Assembly (NCBI GenBank): GCA_964494015.1
Contig: CAZBQC010000009.1
Location: 1 to 24,460, forward strand
Length of the DNA: 24,460 bases
Direction of reading: 5' to 3'
Source of the DNA: CAZBQC01 sp964494015
GTDB lineage: Bacteria > Bacillota_I > Bacilli_A > RF39 > UBA660
Positions 14,947 to 23,578 of this stretch are shown here, piece by piece (the first letter of the stretch is position 1; every line of letters starts with the position of its first letter). Under the pieces are notes generated by a model. The model had not been told where the DNA came from and did no database searches. It saw only the letters and a program-made list of their open reading frames with translations. The translations under genes and the position numbers were made by a program.

Positions 14947-15852
14947 ATGTCATTTACTGCTATCGTCAAAGATGAAATAAGTAAACTACCGATGAATGAT
15001 ATAACCAATATTTCAGAATTATCAGCTATTATCAATGTCAGTAACATCGATGATGAAAGTATTAAGATCAGTACTGAAATTTCTAGTATTATTAGAAGAA
15101 TCCATAGTTTATTAAAAGAAGTTTTAATGTATGTACCAAATATTGAAGTGAAAAAAAATGCTAATAATCATAAAAGTATTTATACGATTAATATTACCGA
15201 CCATGTCAAAGAAATCTTTGCCAAGTTGGGAATTGTTCTAAATAAAAGACCAATGCCTTACATTGTCGACGATGAAGAGTTGATTAGATCTTATATTAGA
15301 GGAGTATTCTTAATGTCAGGGAGTATCAATGATCCTAAAAAATCAAGGTACCACCTAGAGATAACAGTTAATAATGCTTCTTATGCCAGTTTTTTATGTG
15401 AACTCTTAAATAATTATAATCTAGGTGCTAAATACATACCTAGAGATAATAAATTTATGGTTTACTTGAAAGAAGCTGAAAAGATTGGTGACTTTTTAAG
15501 AATAATTGGAGCTAACAATGCCGTCATGTATTATGAAGATATTAGAATCTATCGTGATCATAAAAATATGACTAATCGTCTTAATAATTGTGAACAAGCT
15601 AATATTGATAAAATAATTATCACTGCCAACCATCAAATCGAAAATATCCACAAGATTGTTGATAAAATTGGACTAGATATTTTAGATGAAAAAGTAAGAG
15701 AAGCCGTCGAATATCGTTTAAAATATCCTGAGAGTTCCCTTTTAGAACTAAGTGAAATAATGTCTATCGAATTAGGTAAAAAAATAACTAAGTCCGGTCT
15801 TTATCATCGTTTGAAAAAAATCAAGGACTTAGTTAAAAATATTGATAACTAA
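14947..15852 (+). CDS. whiA: WhiA, DNA-binding regulator linked to cell division
   Basis: 301-aa protein with the WhiA architecture: an N-terminal degenerate LAGLIDADG homing-endonuclease-like domain (~1-195, with IRSYIRGVFLMSGSINDPKK at the second motif) and a C-terminal helix-turn-helix domain (~215-298, with SLLELSEIMS and SGLYHRLKKI). In Actinobacteria it controls sporulation division; in Bacillus it influences divisome assembly and chromosome segregation. AAGGAGGT lies 5 nt before the ATG. It is the last gene of the uvrB/uvrA-whiA run and ends at a strong hairpin shared with the convergent gene. Confidence 0.95.
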   Translation: MSFTAIVKDEISKLPMNDITNISELSAIINVSNIDDESIKISTEISSIIRRIHSLLKEVLMYVPNIEVKKNANNHKSIYTINITDHVKEIFAKLGIVLNKRPMPYIVDDEELIRSYIRGVFLMSGSINDPKKSRYHLEITVNNASYASFLCELLNNYNLGAKYIPRDNKFMVYLKEAEKIGDFLRIIGANNAVMYYEDIRIYRDHKNMTNRLNNCEQANIDKIIITANHQIENIHKIVDKIGLDILDEKVREAVEYRLKYPESSLLELSEIMSIELGKKITKSGLYHRLKKIKDLVKNIDN

Positions 15853-15893
15853 AAACTACTTTAATAATTATTTGAATTACTAGAGTAGTTTTT
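15851..15893. terminator. Bidirectional terminator between whiA and the convergent membrane protein gene
   Basis: Perfect 10-bp stem AAAAACTACT (15851-15860) with AGTAGTTTTT (15884-15893). An A run on one side and a T run on the other allow it to work for both strands. The loop is long (23 nt). Confidence 0.75.
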
Positions 15894-15903
15894 AATTTGC
15901 TAA

Positions 15904-16269
15904 TTATATTTCTTTATTGACTTCTAAACTGGAATTACGACGTGAATCTCTTATAGTAACTATAATTAATAAAATGATTGATAAAAGAGTTGAAAACATA
16001 AATAAAAAATTACTCATAATTTGAGAAAATCTCTCATCGGCACTTAAAGCGTCAATTATAAGGCTTATAACAAATAATGCACAACTAAAGATAGCATCAT
16101 AAACAAAAAACCTTGCCCAGAATAATGACCATTTTGCTTTTGTGGTATTTTTTTGCTTTAAATTACGAATTCTTGAAATACCAAAAAAGATGAAAATAGC
16201 AGAAATTGCGATTATGGGAACAAAAATAACAAATGTAGCAAGAATATATTGAAGTATATTTTCTAGCAT
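15904..16269 (-). CDS. Small integral membrane protein, unknown function (paralogue A)
   Basis: 121 aa with three predicted membrane helices (~8-32, ~50-72, ~83-105) joined by basic loops (RIRNLKQKN after helix 1) and a charged C-terminal tail. The tail begins TIRDSRRNSSL, nearly the same as TIREARRNSRL in the neighbouring 16373-16726 protein; the loop plus helix-2 entry (xAKWSLFWARFFVY against EARFSLFFIRLFIY) also match. No enzymatic motif is seen. The start is supported by GAGGAAGGAAG just upstream on the minus strand. The family is not recognised. Confidence 0.7.
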   Translation of the reverse strand: MLENILQYILATFVIFVPIIAISAIFIFFGISRIRNLKQKNTTKAKWSLFWARFFVYDAIFSCALFVISLIIDALSADERFSQIMSNFLFMFSTLLSIILLIIVTIRDSRRNSSLEVNKEI

Positions 16270-16372
16270 AATAACGCTTCCTTCCTCACTTTAATTTTAT
16301 CATAGAAAAAAATTAATCCGAATATTATCTATATATCTAATATTAAATCATGTAAGTATGAGAAAATAAAAT

Positions 16373-16726
16373 CTATATTTCTGGACTATTTTTTAAACGC
16401 GAATTACGACGTGCTTCTCTAATAGTAACTGTAATTAATAAGATAGCGGTTAAAAAGGGTGCCAAGATAAACGGATAAACCCAACTCACTTGGGCAAAGT
16501 TTGCGTCATTAATAAAAATTGTAACTATATAGATTATAACTGTCGACAAAACAAAGGAGAAAAGTGAGTAGATAAAAAGTCTTATAAAAAATAATGAGAA
16601 CCTTGCTTCCTTAAAATCCATTTTCTTTAATTTGCGAATTTTTAATATACTAAAAAAAACAACCAAAAGCAAAATTATAACTGAAGGTAACCAAGAAATA
16701 AACATTAGATAAAGTGTTTTATTCAT
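16373..16726 (-). CDS. Small integral membrane protein, unknown function (paralogue B)
   Basis: 117 aa with the same plan as the protein at 15904-16269: three hydrophobic helices (~8-28, ~44-72, ~82-100), a basic loop RKLKK after helix 1, and the tail TIREARRNSRLKNSPEI. Similarity is clear in the loops and tail and weak within the helices, indicating an old tandem duplication. AAGGAGT precedes the ATG at good spacing. The two genes are about 100 nt apart and read in the same direction, so B would be transcribed first. No function assigned. Confidence 0.7.
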   Translation of the reverse strand: MNKTLYLMFISWLPSVIILLLVVFFSILKIRKLKKMDFKEARFSLFFIRLFIYSLFSFVLSTVIIYIVTIFINDANFAQVSWVYPFILAPFLTAILLITVTIREARRNSRLKNSPEI

Positions 16727-16788
16727 TACTTGTACTCCTTTATTATCTTAAGTCTAGCATATTTCTAAGATGAAAGCAATAATAAGAT

Positions 16789-16822
16789 AAAAAGCAAATC
16801 GCCTTTTAATAAGCGCTTTGCT
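16789..16822 (-). terminator. Terminator of clpP
   Basis: On the minus strand AGCAAA pairs with TTTGCT, extended past one mismatch by CGC/GCG, and is followed by five T. It lies 11 nt after the clpP stop. Confidence 0.75.
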
Positions 16823-16832
16823 AGTTATTAAA

Positions 16833-17417
16833 TTATTTTTTATTGATTATAATCTCATCAACTAAACCATACTTCAAGGTTTCCTCGCCATCCATGAAAT
16901 AGTCTCTTTCAGTATCAGATTTAATTTTTTCAATTGGCTGTTTAGTATTTTCGGATAATATTTTGTTAATTTTTTCCTTGGCTTTTAAGATATGCTCAGC
17001 AGCAATCTGGATTTCGGTTGCTTGGCCTTGAGCCATCCCAAGTGGCTGATGAATCATGACTTCCGCATTAGGAAGAATATATCTTTTACCTTTTTTACCA
17101 CAGCTAAGTAAGAAAGCCGCCATACTGGCAGCCATTCCAACTCCAATGGTTGACACATCACTTTTGACAAAATTCATCGTATCGTAAATAGCCATCCCAG
17201 CCGTAATTGAACCACCAGGGGAATTAATATATATATTGATATCGTCATTGTTAATGGAGTCCAAGTATAGAAGTTCGGCTACAACTGTATTAGCCAAAGT
17301 ATCGTCTATCTCACCACTTATTAAGACGATTCGATCCTTTAAGAGTCGTGAAAAAATATCGTAACTTCGCTCCATATTTCCTTCTTTATCAATAATAATT
17401 GGTACAAGTCCCATCAT
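16833..17417 (-). CDS. clpP: ATP-dependent Clp protease proteolytic subunit
   Basis: Self-compartmentalised serine protease that degrades substrates fed by Clp ATPases. The protein is 194 aa. The catalytic triad is complete: S98 (in GMAASMAAF), H123 (IHQPLG) and D172 (ERDYFMD). The N-terminus (LVPIIIDKEGNMERSYDIFSRLLKDRI) is the normal gate region. Two adjacent ATGs compete; with AGGTGAT at 17418-17424 the second (17414) is better spaced than the first. No CtsR or CIRCE operator was recognised upstream. It is divergent from the nucleoside kinase gene and has its own terminator. A clpP gene downstream of whiA, here with opposite orientation, matches the general Bacilli neighbourhood. Confidence 0.97.
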   Translation of the reverse strand: MMGLVPIIIDKEGNMERSYDIFSRLLKDRIVLISGEIDDTLANTVVAELLYLDSINNDDINIYINSPGGSITAGMAIYDTMNFVKSDVSTIGVGMAASMAAFLLSCGKKGKRYILPNAEVMIHQPLGMAQGQATEIQIAAEHILKAKEKINKILSENTKQPIEKIKSDTERDYFMDGEETLKYGLVDEIIINKK

Positions 17418-17479
17418 ATCACCTATAATTAGGATATATATAATGAAAAAAAATATTACTACTAAATATGGACATTATG

Positions 17480-17488
17480 TGATATAAT
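17480..17488 (+). promoter_or_regulatory. Extended -10 promoter for the nucleoside kinase-gap operon
   Basis: TGATATAAT (TGnTATAAT) with no good -35 hexamer at normal spacing. Start predicted near 17495, followed by AAGGAGGA at 17517-17524 before the ATG at 17529. Confidence 0.55.
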
Positions 17489-17528
17489 TTTTATATAGAA
17501 TCATAATAAAATTAACAAGGAGGATTCG

Positions 17529-19175
17529 ATGATTGAGAATATAAAAGTGATTGTTATGAATGAGGAAATTACTGTTAATAAAGGAATAACACTTTTAGAA
17601 ATCAGTAAAAAATATCAAGAAAAATTCAAGTATCCCATTATTGTGTCAAGAGTAAATGGTACCATTACAGAGTTAAATGAGACTGTTGAAAGACCACAAA
17701 ATATTGATTTTTTAGATTATACTGATGCTAATGCCAACAGAATTTATGTCAATGGATTAATTCTTTTGACGATATATGCCGGATTAGAAGTCTGGGGAAT
17801 TGATACAAAAATTAAAGTTCAGCACTCGATCGATCGGGGCATCTATATTGAAACTAGTGTTGAATTAAATGAATCAGAAGTAGCAAAACTTAACCAAAAG
17901 ATGCAGGAAATTATTAATAATAATGAACCAATTGTTAAAGTTACTATACCAAGAAATGAAGCAATTGACTATTTTAAGTCATTAGGGGACCCTTCTAAGG
18001 TAGGTATTATGAAATATATCACTAATACTTACGTTAACTTATATCGAATTAGTAATTTTTATGATTATATGTTTACTAAAATGCCTGTTGAAACTAGAGT
18101 TTTATCGAGTTATAAGTTAACCTACTTAAATGAACATGGCTTTGTTTTAAGGTATCATTCTATTTATTCAAATCAAATTGAAGAATACCGTCATCATGAA
18201 ATGTTATTCAATGCTTTTAAAGAAAACATCGAATGGGGTAAACTGATGAAAATTGAAACAGCTACTGATTTAAATGACATTGTTTCAGAAGGAAAAAGCG
18301 CTGAATTAATTAAAATTAACGAGACTTTGCAGAATAACAAATTACTAGAAATTGCCAAAAAAATTTTTGAAAATAAAGACTTGAAAATTGTTTTAATTGC
18401 TGGACCATCGTGTAGTGGCAAAACGACAACTTGTCGAAAGTTAGCCATGTATTTAAGAAGTTTTGGACTTAATCCTAAAGAAATATCGATGGATGATTAC
18501 TTTAAAGAACGGGATGATACTCCAAAGGATAATGATGGAAACTATGATTTTGAATGCTTAGAAGCCATTGACTTGAATTTGTTCGACAAGCAAATTGAAG
18601 CAATTTTAAATCAGGAAACAATTGTTATTCCGACCTTTAACTTTAAAATTGGTGAAAAGGAATATAAAAATGAATTGCATCTTACAGATAATGACATATT
18701 AATAATCGAAGGTATTCATGGTTTAAATAAACAAATATTGACTAATATTCCTGATCACAAGAAATATAAAATTTATTTATCGTCATTGACAGAATTAAAT
18801 ATTGATTATCATAATCGCATCTCAACTTCCGATAATCGACTTTTAAGGAGAATCATTCGTGATAATCGAACGAGAGGTTATCTTGTCGAAGATACATTGT
18901 CAAGGTGGCATAGTGTGAGACTTGGTGAAGAAAAATATATTTTTCCGTATCAGGATAACGCTAATGTCGTCGTGAATACGGCCTTAATTTATGAAATAGG
19001 CGTCATTAAAACTTATGTTTTACCACTACTTTATTCAGTCGATAAAGATTCAAAATATTACGATGAAGCCAAGAGATTAATTGATTTTTTAAATATCTTT
19101 TTACCGATACCTTCGGAAAGTATTCCCGATGATTCGATTTTAAGAGAGTTTATTGGTGGAAGTTGTTTTAATTGA
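17529..19175 (+). CDS. TGS-domain nucleoside (uridine-type) kinase
   Basis: 548-aa protein with the architecture of the TGS-containing nucleoside kinase family. An N-terminal ubiquitin-like TGS domain (~4-65) is followed by a tRNA-synthetase second-additional-domain-like segment (~70-235), in the arrangement seen in threonyl-tRNA synthetases. A C-terminal uridine kinase/phosphoribulokinase P-loop domain follows: Walker A GPSCSGKTT (292-300), then SMDDYFKERDDTP and IIEGIHGLN. The kinase part probably phosphorylates a nucleoside. The role of the synthetase-like part is unknown; it lacks a catalytic synthetase core. AAGGAGGA precedes the start. The gap gene follows 13 nt after the stop, with its ribosome binding site immediately after the TGA. 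Confidence 0.88.
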   Translation: MIENIKVIVMNEEITVNKGITLLEISKKYQEKFKYPIIVSRVNGTITELNETVERPQNIDFLDYTDANANRIYVNGLILLTIYAGLEVWGIDTKIKVQHSIDRGIYIETSVELNESEVAKLNQKMQEIINNNEPIVKVTIPRNEAIDYFKSLGDPSKVGIMKYITNTYVNLYRISNFYDYMFTKMPVETRVLSSYKLTYLNEHGFVLRYHSIYSNQIEEYRHHEMLFNAFKENIEWGKLMKIETATDLNDIVSEGKSAELIKINETLQNNKLLEIAKKIFENKDLKIVLIAGPSCSGKTTTCRKLAMYLRSFGLNPKEISMDDYFKERDDTPKDNDGNYDFECLEAIDLNLFDKQIEAILNQETIVIPTFNFKIGEKEYKNELHLTDNDILIIEGIHGLNKQILTNIPDHKKYKIYLSSLTELNIDYHNRISTSDNRLLRRIIRDNRTRGYLVEDTLSRWHSVRLGEEKYIFPYQDNANVVVNTALIYEIGVIKTYVLPLLYSVDKDSKYYDEAKRLIDFLNIFLPIPSESIPDDSILREFIGGSCFN

Positions 19176-19188
19176 AAGGAGAATTAAA

Positions 19189-20202
19189 ATGAAAAAGATT
19201 GCTATTAATGGATTTGGAAGGATTGGAAGACTAGTCTTTAAAATAATTGAACAAGACAAAGACTTAGAGGTTGTCGCTATCAATGATTTGACTGATCCCG
19301 AACAGATTGCTTATCTATTAAAATATGACACTAACTATGGAAATTATTTAAAAGATGAAATTAGCTTTGATGAAAAGAACTTAATCGTCAAAGGTCGAAA
19401 GATTCGCGTTTTAGCAGAAAAAGATCCTAGTGTTTTACCTTGGAAGGATCTAGGAATCGATGCGGTTATCGAGTGTACTGGGGCTTTTACCGATAAAGAA
19501 AAAGCCGCTCTTCACATTAAAGCCGGTGCCAAAAAGGTATTTATTTCAGCTCCAGCTAAAGGTGATGTTAAAACGATCGTCTATAATGTCAATCATGATA
19601 TTTTAAATGGCGACGAAGAAATTGTTTCAGCAGCTAGCTGTACAACTAACTGTCTAGCGCCAGTTTTAAAAGTACTTAACGATCAATTTAAAATTAAGAT
19701 GGGATATATGACAACTGTCCATGCTTATACCAACGATCAAGTTATTCTAGATATTCCCCATAAAAAAGGAATTTATGCTCGTCGTGGAAGAGCTGGTGCT
19801 ACTAATATTATTCCCTCTAGTACAGGAGCTGCGACCGCAATTGGTTTAGTTATCCCAGAACTAGAAGGAAAAATGAGTGGTTCGGCGATGCGAGTCCCAG
19901 TCTCAGTTGGTTCAGTTATCGATTTGGTCTTAGAATTAGATAAAAAAGTTACTGTCGAAGAAATAAATCAAGCCCTAGAAAAGAATCAAAATGAAACACT
20001 TCAGTTTACCATGGATCCAGTTGTTTCAAGCGATGTCATCGGTTCTGATTATGGCGCTTTAGTCGATGGACTATTGACTGGTATCTTAGAAGTTGATGAT
20101 AAGCAATTAGTAAAAGTAGTAGCCTGGTACGATAACGAAATGGGATACAGTTACCAATTAGTTAGAGTAGTAAAGTATCTACTTAATAAATTATATCGAT
20201 AA
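19189..20202 (+). CDS. gap: NAD-dependent glyceraldehyde-3-phosphate dehydrogenase (phosphorylating)
   Basis: Glycolytic enzyme converting glyceraldehyde-3-phosphate to 1,3-bisphosphoglycerate. The ATG at 19189 is used rather than an in-frame upstream start at 19153, because AAAGGAGA (19176-19183) is correctly placed and the protein then begins MKKIAINGFGRIGR as the family does. The protein is 337 aa. Rossmann GFGRIG (8-13), D33 for NAD specificity, catalytic C151 in SCTTNC, H178 in TVHAYT, and the C-terminal WYDNEMGYS are all intact. pgk and tpi are not adjacent. A strong terminator follows directly. Confidence 0.98.
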   Translation: MKKIAINGFGRIGRLVFKIIEQDKDLEVVAINDLTDPEQIAYLLKYDTNYGNYLKDEISFDEKNLIVKGRKIRVLAEKDPSVLPWKDLGIDAVIECTGAFTDKEKAALHIKAGAKKVFISAPAKGDVKTIVYNVNHDILNGDEEIVSAASCTTNCLAPVLKVLNDQFKIKMGYMTTVHAYTNDQVILDIPHKKGIYARRGRAGATNIIPSSTGAATAIGLVIPELEGKMSGSAMRVPVSVGSVIDLVLELDKKVTVEEINQALEKNQNETLQFTMDPVVSSDVIGSDYGALVDGLLTGILEVDDKQLVKVVAWYDNEMGYSYQLVRVVKYLLNKLYR

Positions 20203-20206
20203 ATAA

Positions 20207-20250
20207 AAAAGGAATGAAATCTATTAAATATAGAAATTCATTCCTTTTAA
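20207..20250 (+). terminator. Terminator of gap
   Basis: 12-bp stem AAAAGGAATGAA (20207-20218) with TTCATTCCTTTT (20237-20248), with a small inner CTAT/ATAG helix. Arm composition would let it work on both strands. Confidence 0.9.
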
Positions 20251-20404
20251 TTTTAGAATCATTAATTATTAATTGGACATCCCATCGTCTAACTGCCCAT
20301 ATATAAATATTTACAAATAATATTATTTCTTACAAACATTTCATTGAAAATACTATAATTTAATGATATTATATTATAGTAAAGTATTATAACCATGGTC
20401 AGTT
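20251..20404. other. AT-rich intergenic stretch upstream of cdaA; nothing recognised
   Basis: No ORF, tRNA or known riboswitch was recognised. A slightly GC-richer patch (ACATCCCATCGTCTAACTGC, 20277-20296) stands out from the AT-rich background but forms no convincing helix. Confidence 0.5.
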
Positions 20405-20435
20405 TTGAGTGATAATCATCAAATTATGTTATAAT
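20405..20435 (+). promoter_or_regulatory. Promoter of the cdaA operon
   Basis: Extended -10 TGTTATAAT (20427-20435) with TTGAGT (20405-20410) as a weak -35 at a long 19-bp spacing. Start near 20442, then ATGGAGGA and the ATG at 20457. Confidence 0.55.
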
Positions 20436-20456
20436 ATAGTTGTAGATGGAGGAATT

Positions 20457-21281
20457 ATGACAATTGATAGTATAATCAGTATTGTTAAAAAGATAATTGA
20501 TATATCTTTAGTTTGGATAGTCATTTATTATATATTAAAAAATTTAAAAAATAATGTTAAGTTAACCTTGATTTTTAAAGGAATAATTATTATTTTGATT
20601 TTAAAGCTAGTAAGTGACTACTTTAATTTTGTGACAGTAGGATTACTTCTTGAATATGTCATTATGTGGGGACCATTAGCTTTAATTATTATCTTTCAAC
20701 CAGAGATTAGAAATGTTTTAGAGCAATTAGGCAGAAGTCAACTACTTGGTCGTCATAAAATACTGACGACTGATGAACGTGAAAGACTAGTTTATGAACT
20801 AGTTTTAGCTGTCGAATATTTTCGAAAGACTAGGATTGGAGCATTAATTGTCATCGAAAGAGATACTAGTCTTAGCGATTATATCAATAAAGCTAAAAGA
20901 TTATATGCCGATTTATCAAATGAACTATTAATTTCGATCTTTTTTCCGAATAATCCCCTTCACGATGGTGGAGTAATTATTCAGGGAGACAGAATTACTT
21001 GTGCAGGAGCAGTTTTTCCAACGAGCAGTAACCTGAAAGTAAGTAAGAGACTAGGAACTCGTCACCGTGCAGCGCTTGGTATCACTGAAGAGACAGATGC
21101 TTTAGCGCTCGTTGTAAGTGAGGAGACTGGTCGTGTATCGATTGCCGTTAAAGGAGAATTATTCTATAACTTGACCATGGAGGATGCCCGCATGATGTTG
21201 GTCGATGAATTAAGACCTAAACAAGAAGCTCTTTATGAAAACGAAATAGATGAGGATGAGACATATGAAAAAGATAATTAA
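20457..21281 (+). CDS. cdaA: Diadenylate cyclase CdaA
   Basis: Membrane enzyme that makes cyclic di-AMP from two ATP. The ATG at 20457 with GGAGGA upstream is preferred over an in-frame ATG at 20409, which lies within the promoter. The protein is 274 aa. Three N-terminal membrane helices (~12-30, ~36-54, ~62-80) precede the DAC domain, with the catalytic DGG (170-172, DGA in most relatives) and RHR (202-204). It overlaps cdaR by 17 nt, the standard partner arrangement. The Ala to Gly change in the first motif is conservative, and the enzyme is expected to be active. Confidence 0.95.
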   Translation: MTIDSIISIVKKIIDISLVWIVIYYILKNLKNNVKLTLIFKGIIIILILKLVSDYFNFVTVGLLLEYVIMWGPLALIIIFQPEIRNVLEQLGRSQLLGRHKILTTDERERLVYELVLAVEYFRKTRIGALIVIERDTSLSDYINKAKRLYADLSNELLISIFFPNNPLHDGGVIIQGDRITCAGAVFPTSSNLKVSKRLGTRHRAALGITEETDALALVVSEETGRVSIAVKGELFYNLTMEDARMMLVDELRPKQEALYENEIDEDETYEKDN

Positions 21282-22620
21282 GCCGATATTAAAAATTATC
21301 ATTGCGATCTTATCTTTCTTTGATCGAATAATAATTACTCCCATTACGAAACTTTTCTTAAAAATTAGTGAATTTTTTAAGGAGAATAGTAAGTATGCTG
21401 AAAGATTTATTGTTAATAAACAGACTTTAATTGTTATTTCCTTAATTATAGCTATTTTTACTTTTTACTTAGTCGATCGAAAAACAACTACCTTACTCGA
21501 TACTTCGGCAGAAATATTATATAGTCAGCCAGTTACTGCTATTTATAATGAAGAAGCTTATGTTATTGAAGGATTACCTGAAACTACCGATATCACTTTA
21601 ATTGGTAGAAGAGCTGATATTTATCTTGCTAAACAGTATCCAGTTCATGAAGTATCAGTTGATTTGCGTGAATTAAAACCTGGCAGTCATAAAATAACCT
21701 TAAAATATCGACAATCTGTTTCATCGATCAGTTATAAGCTAGATCCATCGACTGCTACTGTCGTCATCTATGAAAAGGTGAGTGAGACCAGAGAATTAAC
21801 TTATGATATTCTCCACCGAGATAGTTTGGACACCAAGTTAGATATTAAAGAAGTTAAATTAAATAGATCGACAGTTATTGTTAAAGGAGCTGAATACAAG
21901 TTAAAAATGGTAGCGACAGTCAAAGCTCTAATTGATATTGATAACTTGTCCCGTCAGCAAGCTGGAGATATTTCTCTAAAAGATGTTAAACTAGTTGCTT
22001 ATGATACTGATGGCAAGATCGTCAATGTCGAAATTGTTCCACATACAATCGATGCTACTTTAACCATTATTTCGCCAAGTAAAAGTGTTCCAGTCAAAAT
22101 AGTGCCAAAAGGTGATTTAGCCTTTGGAAAATCAATTCAATCAATTACTTCTAGTGTTACTTCGATGATTGTCTACGGGGACCAGGATACTATCGATAAA
22201 ATTGAATACATTCCAGTTGAGATTGATATTACCAATTTGGATAGTAACAAAGAATATAATGTCAATATCGTTAAACCAAAAGGCATTCGTGAGTTAGAAG
22301 TTAAAACCATCACCGTTAAAATAAAATTGGATACCTTATCAACCAAGGAAATAGAAGGTGTTTCCATCCTAACTCGTAATTTAAACAGTGCGTATAAAGC
22401 TAGAGCCTTAAGTGAAGCCGATAGTAAAGTTACAGTAGTCGTCAAAGGAAGCAAATCAATCCTTGATAGCTTGGATCAATCGACAATTCGTGCTTATATC
22501 GATTTAAGTAATTATGGTCTTGGCGAACACGAAGTTGATGTCCAGGTCGAAGGAGATGATCTCAGACTTACTTACGCGGCTAAGACAAAAAAAGTTAAAA
22601 TAATTATCGAGAAGAAATAA
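21265..22620 (+). CDS. cdaR: CdaR/YbbR-domain regulator of CdaA
   Basis: 452-aa protein starting inside the cdaA 3' end (GATGAGGATGAG provides the ribosome binding site). A basic, amphipathic N-terminus is followed by one clear membrane helix (~54-72) and an extracellular region made of several YbbR repeats (segments around residues 80-160, 165-250, 255-340 and 345-435, each beta-rich and Val/Ile-rich). CdaR binds and modulates CdaA. In most Bacillota glmM follows; here it does not, and sepF comes next after 22 nt. Confidence 0.92.
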   Translation: MKKIIKPILKIIIAILSFFDRIIITPITKLFLKISEFFKENSKYAERFIVNKQTLIVISLIIAIFTFYLVDRKTTTLLDTSAEILYSQPVTAIYNEEAYVIEGLPETTDITLIGRRADIYLAKQYPVHEVSVDLRELKPGSHKITLKYRQSVSSISYKLDPSTATVVIYEKVSETRELTYDILHRDSLDTKLDIKEVKLNRSTVIVKGAEYKLKMVATVKALIDIDNLSRQQAGDISLKDVKLVAYDTDGKIVNVEIVPHTIDATLTIISPSKSVPVKIVPKGDLAFGKSIQSITSSVTSMIVYGDQDTIDKIEYIPVEIDITNLDSNKEYNVNIVKPKGIRELEVKTITVKIKLDTLSTKEIEGVSILTRNLNSAYKARALSEADSKVTVVVKGSKSILDSLDQSTIRAYIDLSNYGLGEHEVDVQVEGDDLRLTYAAKTKKVKIIIEKK

Positions 22621-22642
22621 TAAGGGAAAGGAATAGAATAAT

Positions 22643-23071
22643 ATGAATTTAAAAAAGTTTTTTGGGTCCAATAAGGTAGAAGATATCGAGAATGATCTAA
22701 GAGAAGACGAGTATTATAGTCTTACGAAGACCGCTTTTAAGGATCTGTCTAATACTGATGGCAGCAAGATGGTTCTTTTTGAACCTCGTGCCTATTCAGA
22801 AGCTCAGCAGATCGCCGAGTATCTAAAAAATCGTAATGCTGTCGTTGTTAACCTTAAAAGGGTTACTCCCGATCAAGCGAAAAGAATAGTTGACTTTTTG
22901 AGTGGTACACTTTATGCTATTGGTGGAGATTTACAAAAATTAGGTGGTGGTATCTTCTTATGCACCCCTAATAATGTCAATGTCGAAGGAAAAATTACTG
23001 ATGAAGTTGCTGCTCCCACGAAAGTAAATAAAAAAAGTAAAGACGAAGAAGCAAACGAATTCGGCTGGTAG
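22643..23071 (+). CDS. sepF: Cell division protein SepF
   Basis: 142-aa SepF, which anchors and bundles FtsZ at the division septum. The N-terminal short amphipathic helix MNLKKFFG would bind membrane. The core domain from ~42 to ~112 contains the family blocks VLFEPRAYSEAQQIAEYL, VVVNLKRV and IVDFLSGTLYAIGGDLQKLG. The C-terminal tail is charged and low in complexity. GGGAAAGGAA lies upstream. The stop TAG overlaps the divIVA ribosome binding site, so the two are coupled. Full length compared with B. subtilis SepF (about 150 aa). Confidence 0.95.
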   Translation: MNLKKFFGSNKVEDIENDLREDEYYSLTKTAFKDLSNTDGSKMVLFEPRAYSEAQQIAEYLKNRNAVVVNLKRVTPDQAKRIVDFLSGTLYAIGGDLQKLGGGIFLCTPNNVNVEGKITDEVAAPTKVNKKSKDEEANEFGW

Positions 23072-23080
23072 GTGAATGAT

Positions 23081-23515
23081 GTGGAAAAGTTTAGTTACGA
23101 ATTTAACGGTTATAATCGAAATGAAGTAAATAAATTTGTTAATGATGTAATTAAACAGACTGAAGCCATCATTGAAAGAGTTAAAAACCAGGAACAGGAA
23201 ATTAAAGGGTTACAAGAAAAAGTTCGACATTCTCAGGACCTAGAAGATACTTTAGAGAAAGCAATTAAAGAGATTTCTGAGCTAAAGGCTAAATTGGAAG
23301 AGTTATCTGAAAAAGATTATAGTCTATCAATCGAAGAAGCCAAAAGGAACTCCAGTCGTATTATCAACAATGCTCTTTTAAAAGCCAGCGAGATCGAAGC
23401 TCAAACAGAAGTCTTACAAAAAAATATCGAAATCTATAAGAAAAAACTAAAATCGATTGTCGAACAACAATTAAAAGTCATCGAAGAAATCGAAGTTTTA
23501 GAATTAGAAGATTAA
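23081..23515 (+). CDS. divIVA: DivIVA-family polarity/division protein
   Basis: 144-aa coiled-coil protein. The N-terminal DivIVA lipid-binding domain reads EKFSYEFNGYNRNEVNKFV, then a long heptad-rich coiled coil (~30-85) and a second one (~95-140). GTG at 23081 is chosen over GTG at 23072 because TAGGTGA (23069-23075), overlapping the sepF stop, is 5 nt away and the protein then begins directly at the conserved EKF. It recruits partners to curved membrane at septa or poles. It is slightly shorter than B. subtilis DivIVA. It could be called GpsB by length, but the second long coil favours DivIVA. Last gene of the cdaA operon. Confidence 0.9.
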   Translation: MEKFSYEFNGYNRNEVNKFVNDVIKQTEAIIERVKNQEQEIKGLQEKVRHSQDLEDTLEKAIKEISELKAKLEELSEKDYSLSIEEAKRNSSRIINNALLKASEIEAQTEVLQKNIEIYKKKLKSIVEQQLKVIEEIEVLELED

Positions 23516-23523
23516 TTTTAATT

Positions 23524-23547
23524 AGAGTCCTTGAAAGGATTCTTTTT
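23524..23547 (+). terminator. Terminator of the cdaA-divIVA operon
   Basis: AGAGTCC (23524-23530) with GGATTCT (23537-23543), a loop of six, then a run of T. Confidence 0.85.
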
Positions 23548-23551
23548 ATTG

Positions 23552-23578
23552 AAAAAAAAGAAGTGTTTATCACTTCTT
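23552..23578 (-). terminator. Minus-strand terminator overlapping the end of a small decayed ORF
   Basis: AAGAAGTG (23558-23565) with CACTTCTT (23571-23578), preceded on the plus strand by eight A, which is a T run on the minus strand. Its arm contains the stop codon of the minus-strand ORF at 23570. Confidence 0.7.

Noticed and set aside
20251..20404. Riboswitch or small RNA gene upstream of cdaA
   Set aside because: No conserved motif or stable helix seen, and the predicted cdaA transcript starts downstream of it, near 20442.
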